Shown one piece after another: positions 9,395 to 18,019 of a stretch of DNA of 39,831 nucleotides (position 1 is the first letter of the stretch; each line of letters starts with the position of its first letter). Below the pieces are notes generated by a model. The model had not been told where the DNA came from, searched no databases, and saw only the letters and a list, made by a program, of their open reading frames with translations. Both the position numbers and the translations under genes were made by a program. The stretch comes from Candidatus Kerfeldbacteria bacterium (lineage in GTDB: Bacteria; Patescibacteriota; Patescibacteriia; SBBC01; CAIJZX01): positions 1-39,831 of the forward strand of contig CAIJZX010000008.1 in assembly GCA_903825245.1 (NCBI GenBank). Reading direction: 5' to 3'.

Positions 9395-10804
9395 ATGGTA
9401 AAACGGGTAGTTCAACAATGCATAGGGTTGACGCTCATTAGCCTGGTCGGGCTAAACATTTTTTCGTTGTCAGCCAGTGCTATTGGAGCAAGTTTGAGTA
9501 TCACGCCTTCGAGTGGCGTCTACGAAGTTGGCGGAACCGTTGATGTTTCTTTTCTGGTTGATACCGGCGGGCAAACAATTAACGCCGTCCAGGCTGATAT
9601 TACGTTCCCCGCTGATAAACTGCAAGTCGTAAATCCGGTCGCCAGCACATCGTTTATTTCTCAATGGGCGCCAATGGGCTCAACGTATTCCAACACGGAC
9701 GGTACGATACATTTTGCGGGTGGATTACCAACACCGGGTATCAAGACAAGTGGTGGTGTGATAAGCACCGTCACGTTTCGCATTAAATCCGCTGGCTCGG
9801 CTACCATTCGTTTTGCCTCGACCTCGCGGGTACTATTAAATGATGGTGCGGGAACGAATATACTTTCCTCAACCGGGACAGCAAGCATTACCCTTAAGAC
9901 ACCGCCACCAGCGGGACCAAGTGTTTCCAGTCCGACGCATCCGGAGACAAATGTATGGTATAACAATCCGCAAGTTCAATTCCAGTGGGACGCAGTCGAC
10001 GGCGCTTCCGGTTATGGGTATGTTTTTGATCAATCGCCAAATACTGTACCACCGGAAGCCATAGTCACAACCGCTACCGCGGCCAGCGTCAAGGCGACCA
10101 GTGACGGCGTCTGGTATTTTCATGTGCGAGCGAAGACCGATGCTTGGGGTGGTGTGACGACATTGCAAGTGCAAATTGATGCCACGCCACCAGCCGCTTT
10201 TAAACCGTCATTTGATGCCACAACTATTACCGTCAACGATACCCCAACGTTACGGTTTGTGACGACCGATGCAGCTTCCGGTATTGACCATTTCGAGATC
10301 AAGCAAATGGCTCTCAGCACCTCGTCTGATCAGTCAGTATTGTTTATCGAAACGTCGAGTCCATATACACCAGGAAAATTACTTGCGGGAAGTTATACGT
10401 ATATTGTTAGGGCGTTTGACCGGGCGGGAAATAGTGTTGACGCGAATGCAAAAATAACAGTTATCGCAGCCGGGCTTCCGTTTTATGCGCGGGTGCCATT
10501 TTTACAAAACCCAGCGGTTGCAAACATTGCTCTCATTTTGCTCGGCTTGATCGCAATCATCTTAATCGGTATACTTATCGTGCGTCATTTTCGATTACGA
10601 TCAACGTTTGAACGCGATCTGTCAGTACTCGAACGGAATGCGCAGCGAAAATCTCATGCTTTAGAACGAGAGCTTACGGAATTGCGTCGAGTCCAGGGAT
10701 TTGCTAACCAAAAATTCGGTGCTTGGCCATCAACCACGGAATCCGCGCCGCCAGCATCATCAATGCCGTCGCAACAGCCCCCACAAACACCACCACAACC
10801 ATGA
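9395..10804 (+). CDS. Cohesin-like domain protein with C-terminal TM and cytoplasmic coiled region
   Basis: SLSITPSSGVYEVGGTVDVSFLVDTGGQTINAVQADITFPADKLQVV... cohesin-like; TM near the C-terminus. Confidence 0.82.
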   Translation: MVKRVVQQCIGLTLISLVGLNIFSLSASAIGASLSITPSSGVYEVGGTVDVSFLVDTGGQTINAVQADITFPADKLQVVNPVASTSFISQWAPMGSTYSNTDGTIHFAGGLPTPGIKTSGGVISTVTFRIKSAGSATIRFASTSRVLLNDGAGTNILSSTGTASITLKTPPPAGPSVSSPTHPETNVWYNNPQVQFQWDAVDGASGYGYVFDQSPNTVPPEAIVTTATAASVKATSDGVWYFHVRAKTDAWGGVTTLQVQIDATPPAAFKPSFDATTITVNDTPTLRFVTTDAASGIDHFEIKQMALSTSSDQSVLFIETSSPYTPGKLLAGSYTYIVRAFDRAGNSVDANAKITVIAAGLPFYARVPFLQNPAVANIALILLGLIAIILIGILIVRHFRLRSTFERDLSVLERNAQRKSHALERELTELRRVQGFANQKFGAWPSTTESAPPASSMPSQQPPQTPPQP

Positions 10805-12504
10805 CCATCGGTCGCCGATCACTTCTCACTTGTTGCTTATTTGTTGGCAGTGTTTTGGTATTCACACCAACCGTGCATGCAGCCACGGTGTTTGTGAGTC
10901 CGTCGACGGGAAAATATACCGTTGGGCAATCGGTCAATGTCACCGTGCTGGTGAATAGTCAGGGTCAGTCGATTAACGCTGGTGAGGCGACCGTCACCTG
11001 GTCGAGTGCCACGCTACAATTTATCAGTGTCTCATCAAGTGGTTCGATTTTTAAATACTGGCCGATTGATCCGGTTGTGCAAAGTGGCAATCGGATTATA
11101 TTTTCTGGTGGTTTACCGAATCCTGGTTTTACCGGAACGGCCGGTTCGGTTCTTCATATTACGTTCCAAGCGAAAACCGCTGGTACAGGGACAGTGGCGA
11201 TTTCTGGCGGAAAAATTTTAGCAAATGATGGACAGGGGACAGACGTCTTGAGTGGTCAAGGATCGGCCTCCTATACGATCACTAGCGCCACCGTTCAGCC
11301 GGTTACACCGGTCTCGCCTGTGACACCGGCAGTGCCGAATCGACCAACGCCGACTATCAGCTCATCAACCCACCCGAATTCTTCGGCCTGGTATCAATCG
11401 TCGACGGTGAATCTACAGTGGTCGGTGCCAACTGGTTTACAGGGCGTTAGCTATATCGTAACGAATGACCCATCAACGGTTCCGCCCGAAACCATTACTA
11501 CCACGAAAACCACGGCGACTATTTTGGTTGCTGCAGACGGATTGTGGTATGTTCATCTGCGGGGAAAGTATGCTGACGGTTGGAGTTCGACGGCTCATTT
11601 TGCACTCCATGTTGCTGCTCAACCACCAGCAGAGTTTACGCCAAAGGTGGTACAAGGAACGGATTCCAGCAGTGGAAATCCTACGCTGACTTTCAAGGCG
11701 GTGGCACTGACGGATAGTATTGTTCGATACACCTATGCACTGGATGGCGGTCAATCGACAGATACAACCGAGACAAGCGTCGATTTATCTGGAATTACCG
11801 CTGGACAACACACCGTCAGTGTTATTGCCGTTGATCAGGCTGGCAATACGCGAACCGAAACGATGACGTTTGTTATCGTCGGATATGCGACGCCAGTGCT
11901 CACCTCGGTGTCCAGCCCGCTGCTGCTTCTTGATCCATTAGTGGTTCGGGGAATTGCTAACGCTGGCGATACGGTGTCGTTGTATCTCAATGGTCATCTT
12001 GTTGGCCAGGTTGTCGCTGGTCGAGTTGATACCGATAGTACCGCGGCCGGCGCAAATCTCCGCGTGCCCTGGGTCCTGACCGCAGATGCCGTGCTCAAAC
12101 CCGGTACATATAGTGTCACCGCCACAGCGACGTCGACGACCGGCCAAGTAAGCGCACCGACAAAGAGTCGAACCGTGCAAGTGGTTGGTCAAGCATTGAT
12201 GCTCAATGGTCGTCCGGTAGCAACCTTTTCGGTTGCAGTACCAATCGTCATTGTCATTCTCGCCTTACTGGCACTCATTGTATCGATTATGGCTCGTTTA
12301 GGTGTTTCGGTGTGGTTGATGCATCGCCGCGAATCAACGGTTGAAGCCGAACTCGAGACATTGCGGGACGTCAATAATCGTCAGCCGATTACCCGTGAGC
12401 AGTTGGATATGGCGCTGACACAAATCGAAGAAGATGTTGCCGGTTCACGGAATGCACGGCGCCATCCAGTTGCTCGACGACGACCGAGTAAACGATCACG
12501 ATAA
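10801..12504 (+). CDS. Cohesin-like domain protein with Fn3/Ig-like repeats and TM anchor
   Basis: VFVSPSTGKYTVGQSVNVTVLVNSQGQSINAGEATVTWSSATLQFI... ; ATGA overlap with the preceding gene; ORF caller start (10723) lies inside the upstream gene. Confidence 0.82.
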   Translation: MTIGRRSLLTCCLFVGSVLVFTPTVHAATVFVSPSTGKYTVGQSVNVTVLVNSQGQSINAGEATVTWSSATLQFISVSSSGSIFKYWPIDPVVQSGNRIIFSGGLPNPGFTGTAGSVLHITFQAKTAGTGTVAISGGKILANDGQGTDVLSGQGSASYTITSATVQPVTPVSPVTPAVPNRPTPTISSSTHPNSSAWYQSSTVNLQWSVPTGLQGVSYIVTNDPSTVPPETITTTKTTATILVAADGLWYVHLRGKYADGWSSTAHFALHVAAQPPAEFTPKVVQGTDSSSGNPTLTFKAVALTDSIVRYTYALDGGQSTDTTETSVDLSGITAGQHTVSVIAVDQAGNTRTETMTFVIVGYATPVLTSVSSPLLLLDPLVVRGIANAGDTVSLYLNGHLVGQVVAGRVDTDSTAAGANLRVPWVLTADAVLKPGTYSVTATATSTTGQVSAPTKSRTVQVVGQALMLNGRPVATFSVAVPIVIVILALLALIVSIMARLGVSVWLMHRRESTVEAELETLRDVNNRQPITREQLDMALTQIEEDVAGSRNARRHPVARRRPSKRSR

Positions 12505-13205
12505 TGCTGCCCTGGATTGTTTTACCGACCTACAATGAGGCGGAGAACCTGGCGTTGTTAGTGGGTGAGTTACAAAGAATAGTTGAGGCAAATTTCGTGA
12601 TTGTTGACGATCATTCACCGGACGGTACAGGCGCGATTGCGGATCAATTAGCCGAACACAACCAGCGCATGGTCGTTCTTCATCGATCAGGAAAACTGGG
12701 TCTTGGTTCAGCTTATCAGGAAGGTTTTCGTTTAGCGCTTACTCACGGTGCGACGATCGTGGTTCAGATGGATGCCGATGGATCACACGATCCAAAACTT
12801 TTACCAGCCTTGTTGCACCAAGCTGAAAGCCACGACATGGTGATTGCCTCCCGATATATACGAGGCGGGAGTTTTCCTATTGTGTGGTATCGTCGGTGGA
12901 TTAGTATGGTCGGCAACTATTATATTCGACTGCTGTTGGGTTGGAGCATTCGTGACTGGAGCACTGGATACAAAGTGTGGCAGGGAGGTTTTCTACAACG
13001 CGTGATGACTGTTCCATCGAACGGTGTGGGTTATGCGTGGTTGATGGAAATGACATGGATTACTCGGAAATTGCAGGGAAGAATTATCGAAGTGCCGATG
13101 CGTTTTCAAGAACGGCGGTCAGGTCAATCGAAGTTTTCTTGGCGAATCGCGACCGAGGATATTCTCGTTGCTTGGAAGTTATTTTGGCGCCGTAGCAATC
13201 TGTAG
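12504..13205 (+). CDS. Family 2 glycosyltransferase, polyprenol-phosphate mannosyltransferase (DPM1)-like
   Basis: VLPTYNEAENLALLV, IVDDHSPDGTG, QMDADGSHDPK, SRY..GG, GYAWLMEM; TAATG overlap with upstream gene. Confidence 0.9.
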   Translation: MLPWIVLPTYNEAENLALLVGELQRIVEANFVIVDDHSPDGTGAIADQLAEHNQRMVVLHRSGKLGLGSAYQEGFRLALTHGATIVVQMDADGSHDPKLLPALLHQAESHDMVIASRYIRGGSFPIVWYRRWISMVGNYYIRLLLGWSIRDWSTGYKVWQGGFLQRVMTVPSNGVGYAWLMEMTWITRKLQGRIIEVPMRFQERRSGQSKFSWRIATEDILVAWKLFWRRSNL

Positions 13206-13328
13206 GTGATTGTGAATTTTGCTAGATCGGATTATTAACTTCGGTGTGGTTGGGGGTGCCGTAGTAACGGATGTGTCCAATTTTCTTGACCCCTTGACTC
13301 CTGTAGAAAGGCGGCATACTGTACATAT

Positions 13329-13772
13329 ATGAACACACCAAAGCCACTCGCCATCGTCATTCTCTACCTGTCATTTCTTGGCATACTCTTATCCGGCTAC
13401 TTGTCGTACCATACGCTTTTTGTTTCGACCGGTTGTTCGAAGGCATTGATTACGTGCGGTGGAAATCCGGTGAAAATTCTCGGCGTACCGCAGTGCGTGC
13501 TTGGATTTGTCATGTTCTTCGCTGTATTCCTAATCAGTGTTCATTTGTTTACCGGCGGTCAGGCGAAACGATGGATGACGGTATTAATCTACCTCGGGAT
13601 TGCCGGCAGTTTGTTTGCTGGCGGGTTGTCGACCTATGAGTTGTGGATTCGCCATCCGTTGCCGACAACAATGCCGTCATGCGTCTATGGATTTTTCCTC
13701 TACCTCGGCATTCTCCTGACGGCGATCCTTGGTTGGCGCGAATCAAAACCGACTCTTCACCCAAGCATATGA
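13329..13772 (+). CDS. Vitamin K epoxide reductase (VKOR)-family membrane protein, non-canonical active site
   Basis: Four TM segments; GCSKALITCGG...GVPQCVLGF...MPSCVYGFFLYLG aligns with the VKOR Cys/GIP/CxxC pattern, but the CxxC reads MPSC. Confidence 0.75.
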   Translation: MNTPKPLAIVILYLSFLGILLSGYLSYHTLFVSTGCSKALITCGGNPVKILGVPQCVLGFVMFFAVFLISVHLFTGGQAKRWMTVLIYLGIAGSLFAGGLSTYELWIRHPLPTTMPSCVYGFFLYLGILLTAILGWRESKPTLHPSI

Positions 13773-14197
13773 AGGCGCTGGTGGTCTTCGATTCGCTGTA
13801 TGGTAATACGAAAATCATTGCTGACGCCATCGGTCGGGAGCTTGGTGCAGACACACCCGTTGTCTTTATTTCCGATGTCACACCGGAGCGCTTGCAGGGG
13901 ATTGAATTGCTAGTGGTTGGTAGTCCGATAAACGGCTGGCGTCCGTCAGAGCGAATGGGAAAATTTTTAGTGGGGTTACAACCTGGTCAGTTAGCCGGCG
14001 TAAAAGTTGCCACCTTTGATACGCGCGTCAGTTTAATTATCCATGGCGACGCGGCCAAACAAATGTCAAAAGTATTGATAGCGGCGGGCGCGACACTAGC
14101 GAGTGAACCGCATTGGTTTTATGTGAAAGGAAAAGAAGGGCCGTTGAAGGACGGCGAGTTAGAAAAGGCGATTGTCTGGGCGAAAACGTTGCGGTAG
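13769..14197 (+). CDS. Flavodoxin-like protein
   Basis: MKALVVFDSLYGNTKIIADAIG (FMN-phosphate loop) and VVGSPINGWRPS; ATGA overlap with VKOR. Confidence 0.85.
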   Translation: MKALVVFDSLYGNTKIIADAIGRELGADTPVVFISDVTPERLQGIELLVVGSPINGWRPSERMGKFLVGLQPGQLAGVKVATFDTRVSLIIHGDAAKQMSKVLIAAGATLASEPHWFYVKGKEGPLKDGELEKAIVWAKTLR

Positions 14198-14231
14198 GCA
14201 AATTGAGAAACAGATCTGCTATACTAGAGAC

Positions 14232-14477
14232 ATGTTTTTTTGCTACATCGTCAAGTGCCATGATGGTACCCTCTATACGGGGATAACCACAAATATTAAA
14301 CGCCGAATTGTCGAACACAACACGTCACCACGTGGCGCGAAGTATACGCGCGTTCGCCGACCGGTAATGCTCGTTTATCAGCGACGATTTCGTAATCGCT
14401 CGAACGCGAGTAAAGCGGAAGTACGATTGAAGGCATTATCGCGGGCAGAAAAACAACAGTTGATTATCGGCACATAA
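14232..14477 (+). CDS. GIY-YIG domain protein (UPF0213/YhbQ-like)
   Basis: FFCYIVKCHDGTLYTGITTNIKRRIVEHN...GAKYTR. Confidence 0.9.
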   Translation: MFFCYIVKCHDGTLYTGITTNIKRRIVEHNTSPRGAKYTRVRRPVMLVYQRRFRNRSNASKAEVRLKALSRAEKQQLIIGT

Positions 14478-14507
14478 TCAGAACTGTACTTTTTCTCTGT
14501 TTCTGAG

Positions 14508-14513
14508 TATACT
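14508..14513 (+). promoter_or_regulatory. -10 element TATACT for the metK riboswitch transcript
   Basis: TATACT 14508-14513 with a weak -35 (TGTACT 14485-14490), 16 nt before the aptamer. Confidence 0.5.
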
Positions 14514-14527
14514 GGTTCTACAACTCA

Positions 14528-14632
14528 ATCTATCAAGAGCGTAGCGAGGGATTCTGGCCCGATGACCTACCGACAACCTGCCCTATGGGAAAGGTGCCCC
14601 CAGCCTCATCAATTCGATGGGGAAAGATAGTC
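14528..14632 (+). ncRNA. SAM-I (S-box)-type riboswitch aptamer
   Basis: CTATCAAGAGCGTAGCGAGGGATTCTGGCCCGATGACCTACCGACAACC...GGGAAAGGTGCC...CCTCATC-AATT-CGATGGGG-AAAGATAG; P1 CTATC(14530-14534)/GATAG(14626-14630); matches the remembered SAM-I consensus (AAGAG, GAGGGA, GGCCC.ATGA, CAACC, GGTGC, GAAAGAT). Confidence 0.88.
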
Positions 14633-14634
14633 TA

Positions 14635-14680
14635 CCTGCCGGTAGGCAGGCATCACGCCGCTTTCCCCGAAAGGAAAGCG
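14635..14680 (+). promoter_or_regulatory. Riboswitch expression platform: two hairpins, the second containing the metK SD
   Basis: CCTGCC-GGTA-GGCAGG and CGCTTTCC-CCGAAA-GGAAAGCG; SD AAGGAAAG (14671-14678) is in the 3' arm, ATG at 14684. Confidence 0.6.
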
Positions 14681-14683
14681 ATT

Positions 14684-15709
14684 ATGTTTATCCCGCGAAT
14701 GTATACCGTCGAGTCGGTAACGGCCGGACATCCGGATAAGGTCTGTGATCAAATGAGTGACGCCATTCTCGACGCCTGCCTGGCTCAAGATCCGATGTCG
14801 CGGGTGGCGGTCGAATGCTTCGGTGCACATGGCCATCTGGTGATTGGTGGTGAAGTAACGACGAATGCTCACGTTGATTATGCTGCGATTGCCCGCCAGG
14901 TCTATCGTGACATTGGGTATACCGATGAACTTGATATTGTCGTTCATGTCACTGAACAATCGCGTGAGATTTCACAGGGCGTTGATACCGGCGGCGCAGG
15001 CGATCAGGGCATCATGTACGGTTTTGCCTGCGATGAAACGCCAGAGTTCATGCCACGCGGCGTCGTGCTAGCACATCGGCTAGCAAAAACGTTGCACGAA
15101 CTGCGCCATGCATTGCCGGTCGGACCAGACGGTAAAACGCAAGTGACGATGCAGGACGGTCGGGTATCTGACGTGGTTGTGAGCTCACAACATCAATCGC
15201 GTTTGCCACTCGATCGTTTGCGGTACGAAGTGTTGGAGCGGGTCATTCGGCCGATCATCGGCAATGTCGATGATGTACGGGTTCATATTAATCCGGCCGG
15301 AGAGTGGCAGCTCGGTGGATTTGCCGCTGATACTGGATTGACCGGACGAAAAATCATGGTCGATACGTATGGTGGATTCCTACCCCACGGTGGCGGTGCG
15401 TTTTCCGGAAAAGACGCGACCAAAGTTGATCGATCGGCGGCATACATGTGCCGGCATGTCGCACAAATGCTGGTAGCTGAAGGAAAAGCCAAGCAATGTC
15501 TTGTTTCGGTAGCGTACGCGATTGGACAGGCAGAACCGGTGATGGTCGCGGCGGTCGATGAGAATGGACACGAATTGACGAATGATATTACCGCGCGGTT
15601 TGATTTCCGGCCGCTCGCGATTATTGAACGACTGGGATTACGTCAGCCGATTTTTCAGGCAACGGCGACGTATGGTCATTTTGGAAAAACAGCAGTGCCA
15701 TGGATGTAG
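14684..15709 (+). CDS. metK: S-adenosylmethionine synthetase
   Basis: YTVESVTAGHPDKVCDQMSDAILD, DTGGAGDQGIMYG, GLTGRKIMVDTYGG..HGGGAFSGKD, KVDRSAAY, YGHFGK; start corrected to 14684 (the listed ORF start lies in the riboswitch). Confidence 0.97.
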   Translation: MFIPRMYTVESVTAGHPDKVCDQMSDAILDACLAQDPMSRVAVECFGAHGHLVIGGEVTTNAHVDYAAIARQVYRDIGYTDELDIVVHVTEQSREISQGVDTGGAGDQGIMYGFACDETPEFMPRGVVLAHRLAKTLHELRHALPVGPDGKTQVTMQDGRVSDVVVSSQHQSRLPLDRLRYEVLERVIRPIIGNVDDVRVHINPAGEWQLGGFAADTGLTGRKIMVDTYGGFLPHGGGAFSGKDATKVDRSAAYMCRHVAQMLVAEGKAKQCLVSVAYAIGQAEPVMVAAVDENGHELTNDITARFDFRPLAIIERLGLRQPIFQATATYGHFGKTAVPWM

Positions 15710-15819
15710 GAAGATATGGTCGACATGGTGTACTGGCGAAAACTTGTATAATTCCAGCCATTTGCTAGGGTACAGGTACGTTCACGATGTTCAACTGTTC
15801 TTTGAAAAAGGAGATCCTC

Positions 15820-17244
15820 ATGGCGCCCAAAATTATTCAAGGCGGTATGGGGGTGAATATATCTCCCCCCCATTTAGCTCGTACGGTGGCAATGCTCGGT
15901 GGGCTCGGAACGGTGTCGGGTGTGGCGGCGAATTTGCTCTTGCCCCGGGCACTTCAGGATGGAGATCCTGGCGGGCACCTCCGTCGCGCTCTCGAACACT
16001 TTCCATTTCCCGACATTGCCGAAGACGTACTACGGGAATATTTCGTTCCCGGCGGTCGTTCACCGCTCGAACCGTACCACAAGACGATACCGGCGGTCAC
16101 GCTGACGCCGACGAGAATGGCAATTGCGTTGGCTATTTGTGCGAACTACGCCTTCGTCTGGTTGGCGAAGGAAGGACACGATAACCCAATCAGCATCAAC
16201 TGGCTAGAAAAAATGCAGTTGGTGCATCTGTATGGGTTGTATGGTGCAATGCTGGCGGGTGTCAATTTTGTCGCCATGGGTGCCGGAATTCCTGATCAGA
16301 TTCCGGCGATGATCAACGCCTATGGTGATGGCCACGCTGCCGAGTATCGCGTCACGGTAACCGGATGCGCAGAGGGGACGAAGATGATGCGGTTCGATCC
16401 GGCGGAGTATTTTGGTCGGCCGGTTCCGAAGCTGCAACGTCCATCGTTTCTTCCGATCGTGTCGTCCGATGTGTTGGCTGGTATTCTGATGAAGCTTATG
16501 AAGAAGAAAAAGCTACCGGACGCAATTCAAGGCTTTGTGGTGGAAGTGCCGACTGCGGGTGGCCACAATGCTCCACCGCGCGGTCAGTACGCAACCAACG
16601 ACCTTGGTGAGCCGATCTACGGTCCGCGCGATGCGCCTGACTTCATCAAACTGCAAGCATTGGGCGTGCCGTTCTGGATCGGTGGATCTTTTGCCTCACC
16701 GGCGGGACTCTCGACGGCCTTGTCGCTTGGTGCGTCCGGTATCCAGGTGGGATCGATCTTCGCGCTCTGCGAAGACTCTGGTCTCGCGCCGATGTATCGA
16801 CGCGAGACCATTCGTCGCTGGCACCGTGGTCAACTACAGGTCAAGACGGATGCCCAGGCATCGCCGACAGGCTTTCCCTTCAAGGTGGCGCAACTGCCGG
16901 GAACGTTGTCCGAGGAGGAGATTTACCGACTTCGTCACCGGATCTGCAATCAGCACGGTTTAGCCACGCCGCACCAACTGCCAAATGGCGACATCGTCTA
17001 CCGTTGCCCAGCCGAACCGACACGGATCTATCGCCGGAACGGTGGGCAAATTGAGGACACGGTTGCGGCTCGCTGTTTGTGCAACGGTTTGATGGCGGCG
17101 GCGGGTGTCGGTGATCCGCTTGAACCGGCAATTGTAACGTTAGGTGACGACCTCAACTTCCTTCGTTATCTGACCACAAATGAAAACGATTCGTACTCGG
17201 CTGCTCAAGCTATGGCCTATCTCCTGGCCATAGACGAAACGTAA
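15820..17244 (+). CDS. Nitronate monooxygenase/PfaD-like flavin oxidoreductase
   Basis: KIIQGGMGVNIS, LGGLGTVSGVA, GGHNAPPRG, PFWIGGSFASPAGLSTALSLGASGIQVGSIFALCEDSG; SD AAAAAGGAG before ATG 15820. Confidence 0.8.
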   Translation: MAPKIIQGGMGVNISPPHLARTVAMLGGLGTVSGVAANLLLPRALQDGDPGGHLRRALEHFPFPDIAEDVLREYFVPGGRSPLEPYHKTIPAVTLTPTRMAIALAICANYAFVWLAKEGHDNPISINWLEKMQLVHLYGLYGAMLAGVNFVAMGAGIPDQIPAMINAYGDGHAAEYRVTVTGCAEGTKMMRFDPAEYFGRPVPKLQRPSFLPIVSSDVLAGILMKLMKKKKLPDAIQGFVVEVPTAGGHNAPPRGQYATNDLGEPIYGPRDAPDFIKLQALGVPFWIGGSFASPAGLSTALSLGASGIQVGSIFALCEDSGLAPMYRRETIRRWHRGQLQVKTDAQASPTGFPFKVAQLPGTLSEEEIYRLRHRICNQHGLATPHQLPNGDIVYRCPAEPTRIYRRNGGQIEDTVAARCLCNGLMAAAGVGDPLEPAIVTLGDDLNFLRYLTTNENDSYSAAQAMAYLLAIDET

Positions 17245-17252
17245 AAGAGTTC

Positions 17253-17280
17253 CCCCTGTTGATTTTCAACAGGGGTTTTT
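17253..17280 (+). terminator. Intrinsic terminator
   Basis: CCCCTGTTGA-TTT-TCAACAGGGG followed by TTTTT. Confidence 0.9.
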
Positions 17281-17325
17281 CTATGTAGTATTCACTACCC
17301 CCAGCGCTGAAAACGCGCTTCCCCC

Positions 17326-17410
17326 TCCTCGAGACCACTCCTTCCCGCTGGTGCGGGTTGCCCTCCTTATCTAAAGGAGGGCTCAGTTCGGAGGGGTGAC
17401 TTCGCGAGAC
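17326..17410. repeat. Composite multi-hairpin palindromic element
   Basis: Nested hairpins CCCGC-TGGT-GCGGG and CCCTCCTT-ATCT(A)-AAGGAGGG inside outer partially paired CACTCC.../...GGAGGGGTG. Confidence 0.55.
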
Positions 17411-17465
17411 TGCTTGCTGGTGGGATAATTTGACGTATTATTTGCAGGTGCTACAGTACTATTCT

Positions 17466-17825
17466 ATGAGCCAAGCACTAACTAAAGAAGATCTTCAGGC
17501 GGGTCTAAAAACCCTCGGCGACAGTGTACACGCTGAAATTGGTGGTGTCCGCGCTGAGGTGAGCGGTCTGGATGCTAAAATTGATGGCCTGCACGCCGAA
17601 ATGAACGGGTTAGCTCGCCATTTTACGACGTCGCTTGGCAAGCTTGAGGAGCGTATGGAGGCGCGGTTTTCCAGCATCGATAGCCAATTTGTCGAGGTAA
17701 ACACGAAGCTCGATGCGATCATGTCGGGTGAAATCCTGGTAACGCGCAAACAATTAGAACGGTTGTTAACCGCCCTTGAGGCCCAAGGGATTAAGTTGAA
17801 CGTTTCCGAGATTCTGGCGGCGTAG
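17466..17825 (+). CDS. Small coiled-coil protein
   Basis: Heptad-like LDAKIDGLHAEMNGL...LEERMEARFSSIDSQFVEVNTKLDAI; TTGACG-16-TACAGT promoter just upstream. Confidence 0.6.
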   Translation: MSQALTKEDLQAGLKTLGDSVHAEIGGVRAEVSGLDAKIDGLHAEMNGLARHFTTSLGKLEERMEARFSSIDSQFVEVNTKLDAIMSGEILVTRKQLERLLTALEAQGIKLNVSEILAA

Positions 17826-17897
17826 GGATGGTGGCTATACAAGATGGGATAGGCTGATTTTTTTGTAGTACAATTTTCGGGCGCGATAAATGAATTC

Positions 17898-17959
17898 CCA
17901 CCCCCTGCGGACCCCTCCCGAATTCGGGAGGGGTGGTGCCGCGAGCCGGGGTGGGGAAA
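17898..17959 (-). repeat. Palindromic repeat copy A
   Basis: 62 bp identical to copy B (18378-18439) except one base; core CCCCTCCCGAATTCGGGAGGGG. Confidence 0.9.
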
Positions 17960-18019
17960 GTTGACACAATTTCCTTCTCGTAGTACACCGAATATGTGGT
18001 TTGGCTCACCTCTTGAGTC

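Noticed and set aside
7398-12504. Canonical cellulosome gene cluster
   Set aside because: Cohesin and dockerin domains are present, but no glycoside hydrolase or CBM was recognised within the module.
13294-13320. Promoter TTGACT-15-CATACT for the VKOR gene as a firm leaderless example
   Set aside because: The 15-nt spacer and weak -10 make it less convincing than the other cases, so it was left out of the core list.
14585-14683. N-terminal extension of metK ORF (MGKVPPASSIRWGKIVYLPVGRHH...)
   Set aside because: This stretch is the 3' part of the SAM-I aptamer and its expression platform; the SD-supported start is ATG 14684.
15582-16184. 200-aa plus-strand ORF overlapping metK end and NMO start
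   Set aside because: Out-of-frame shadow ORF with Arg-rich composition and no domain signature; the overlapping metK and NMO frames are clearly coding.
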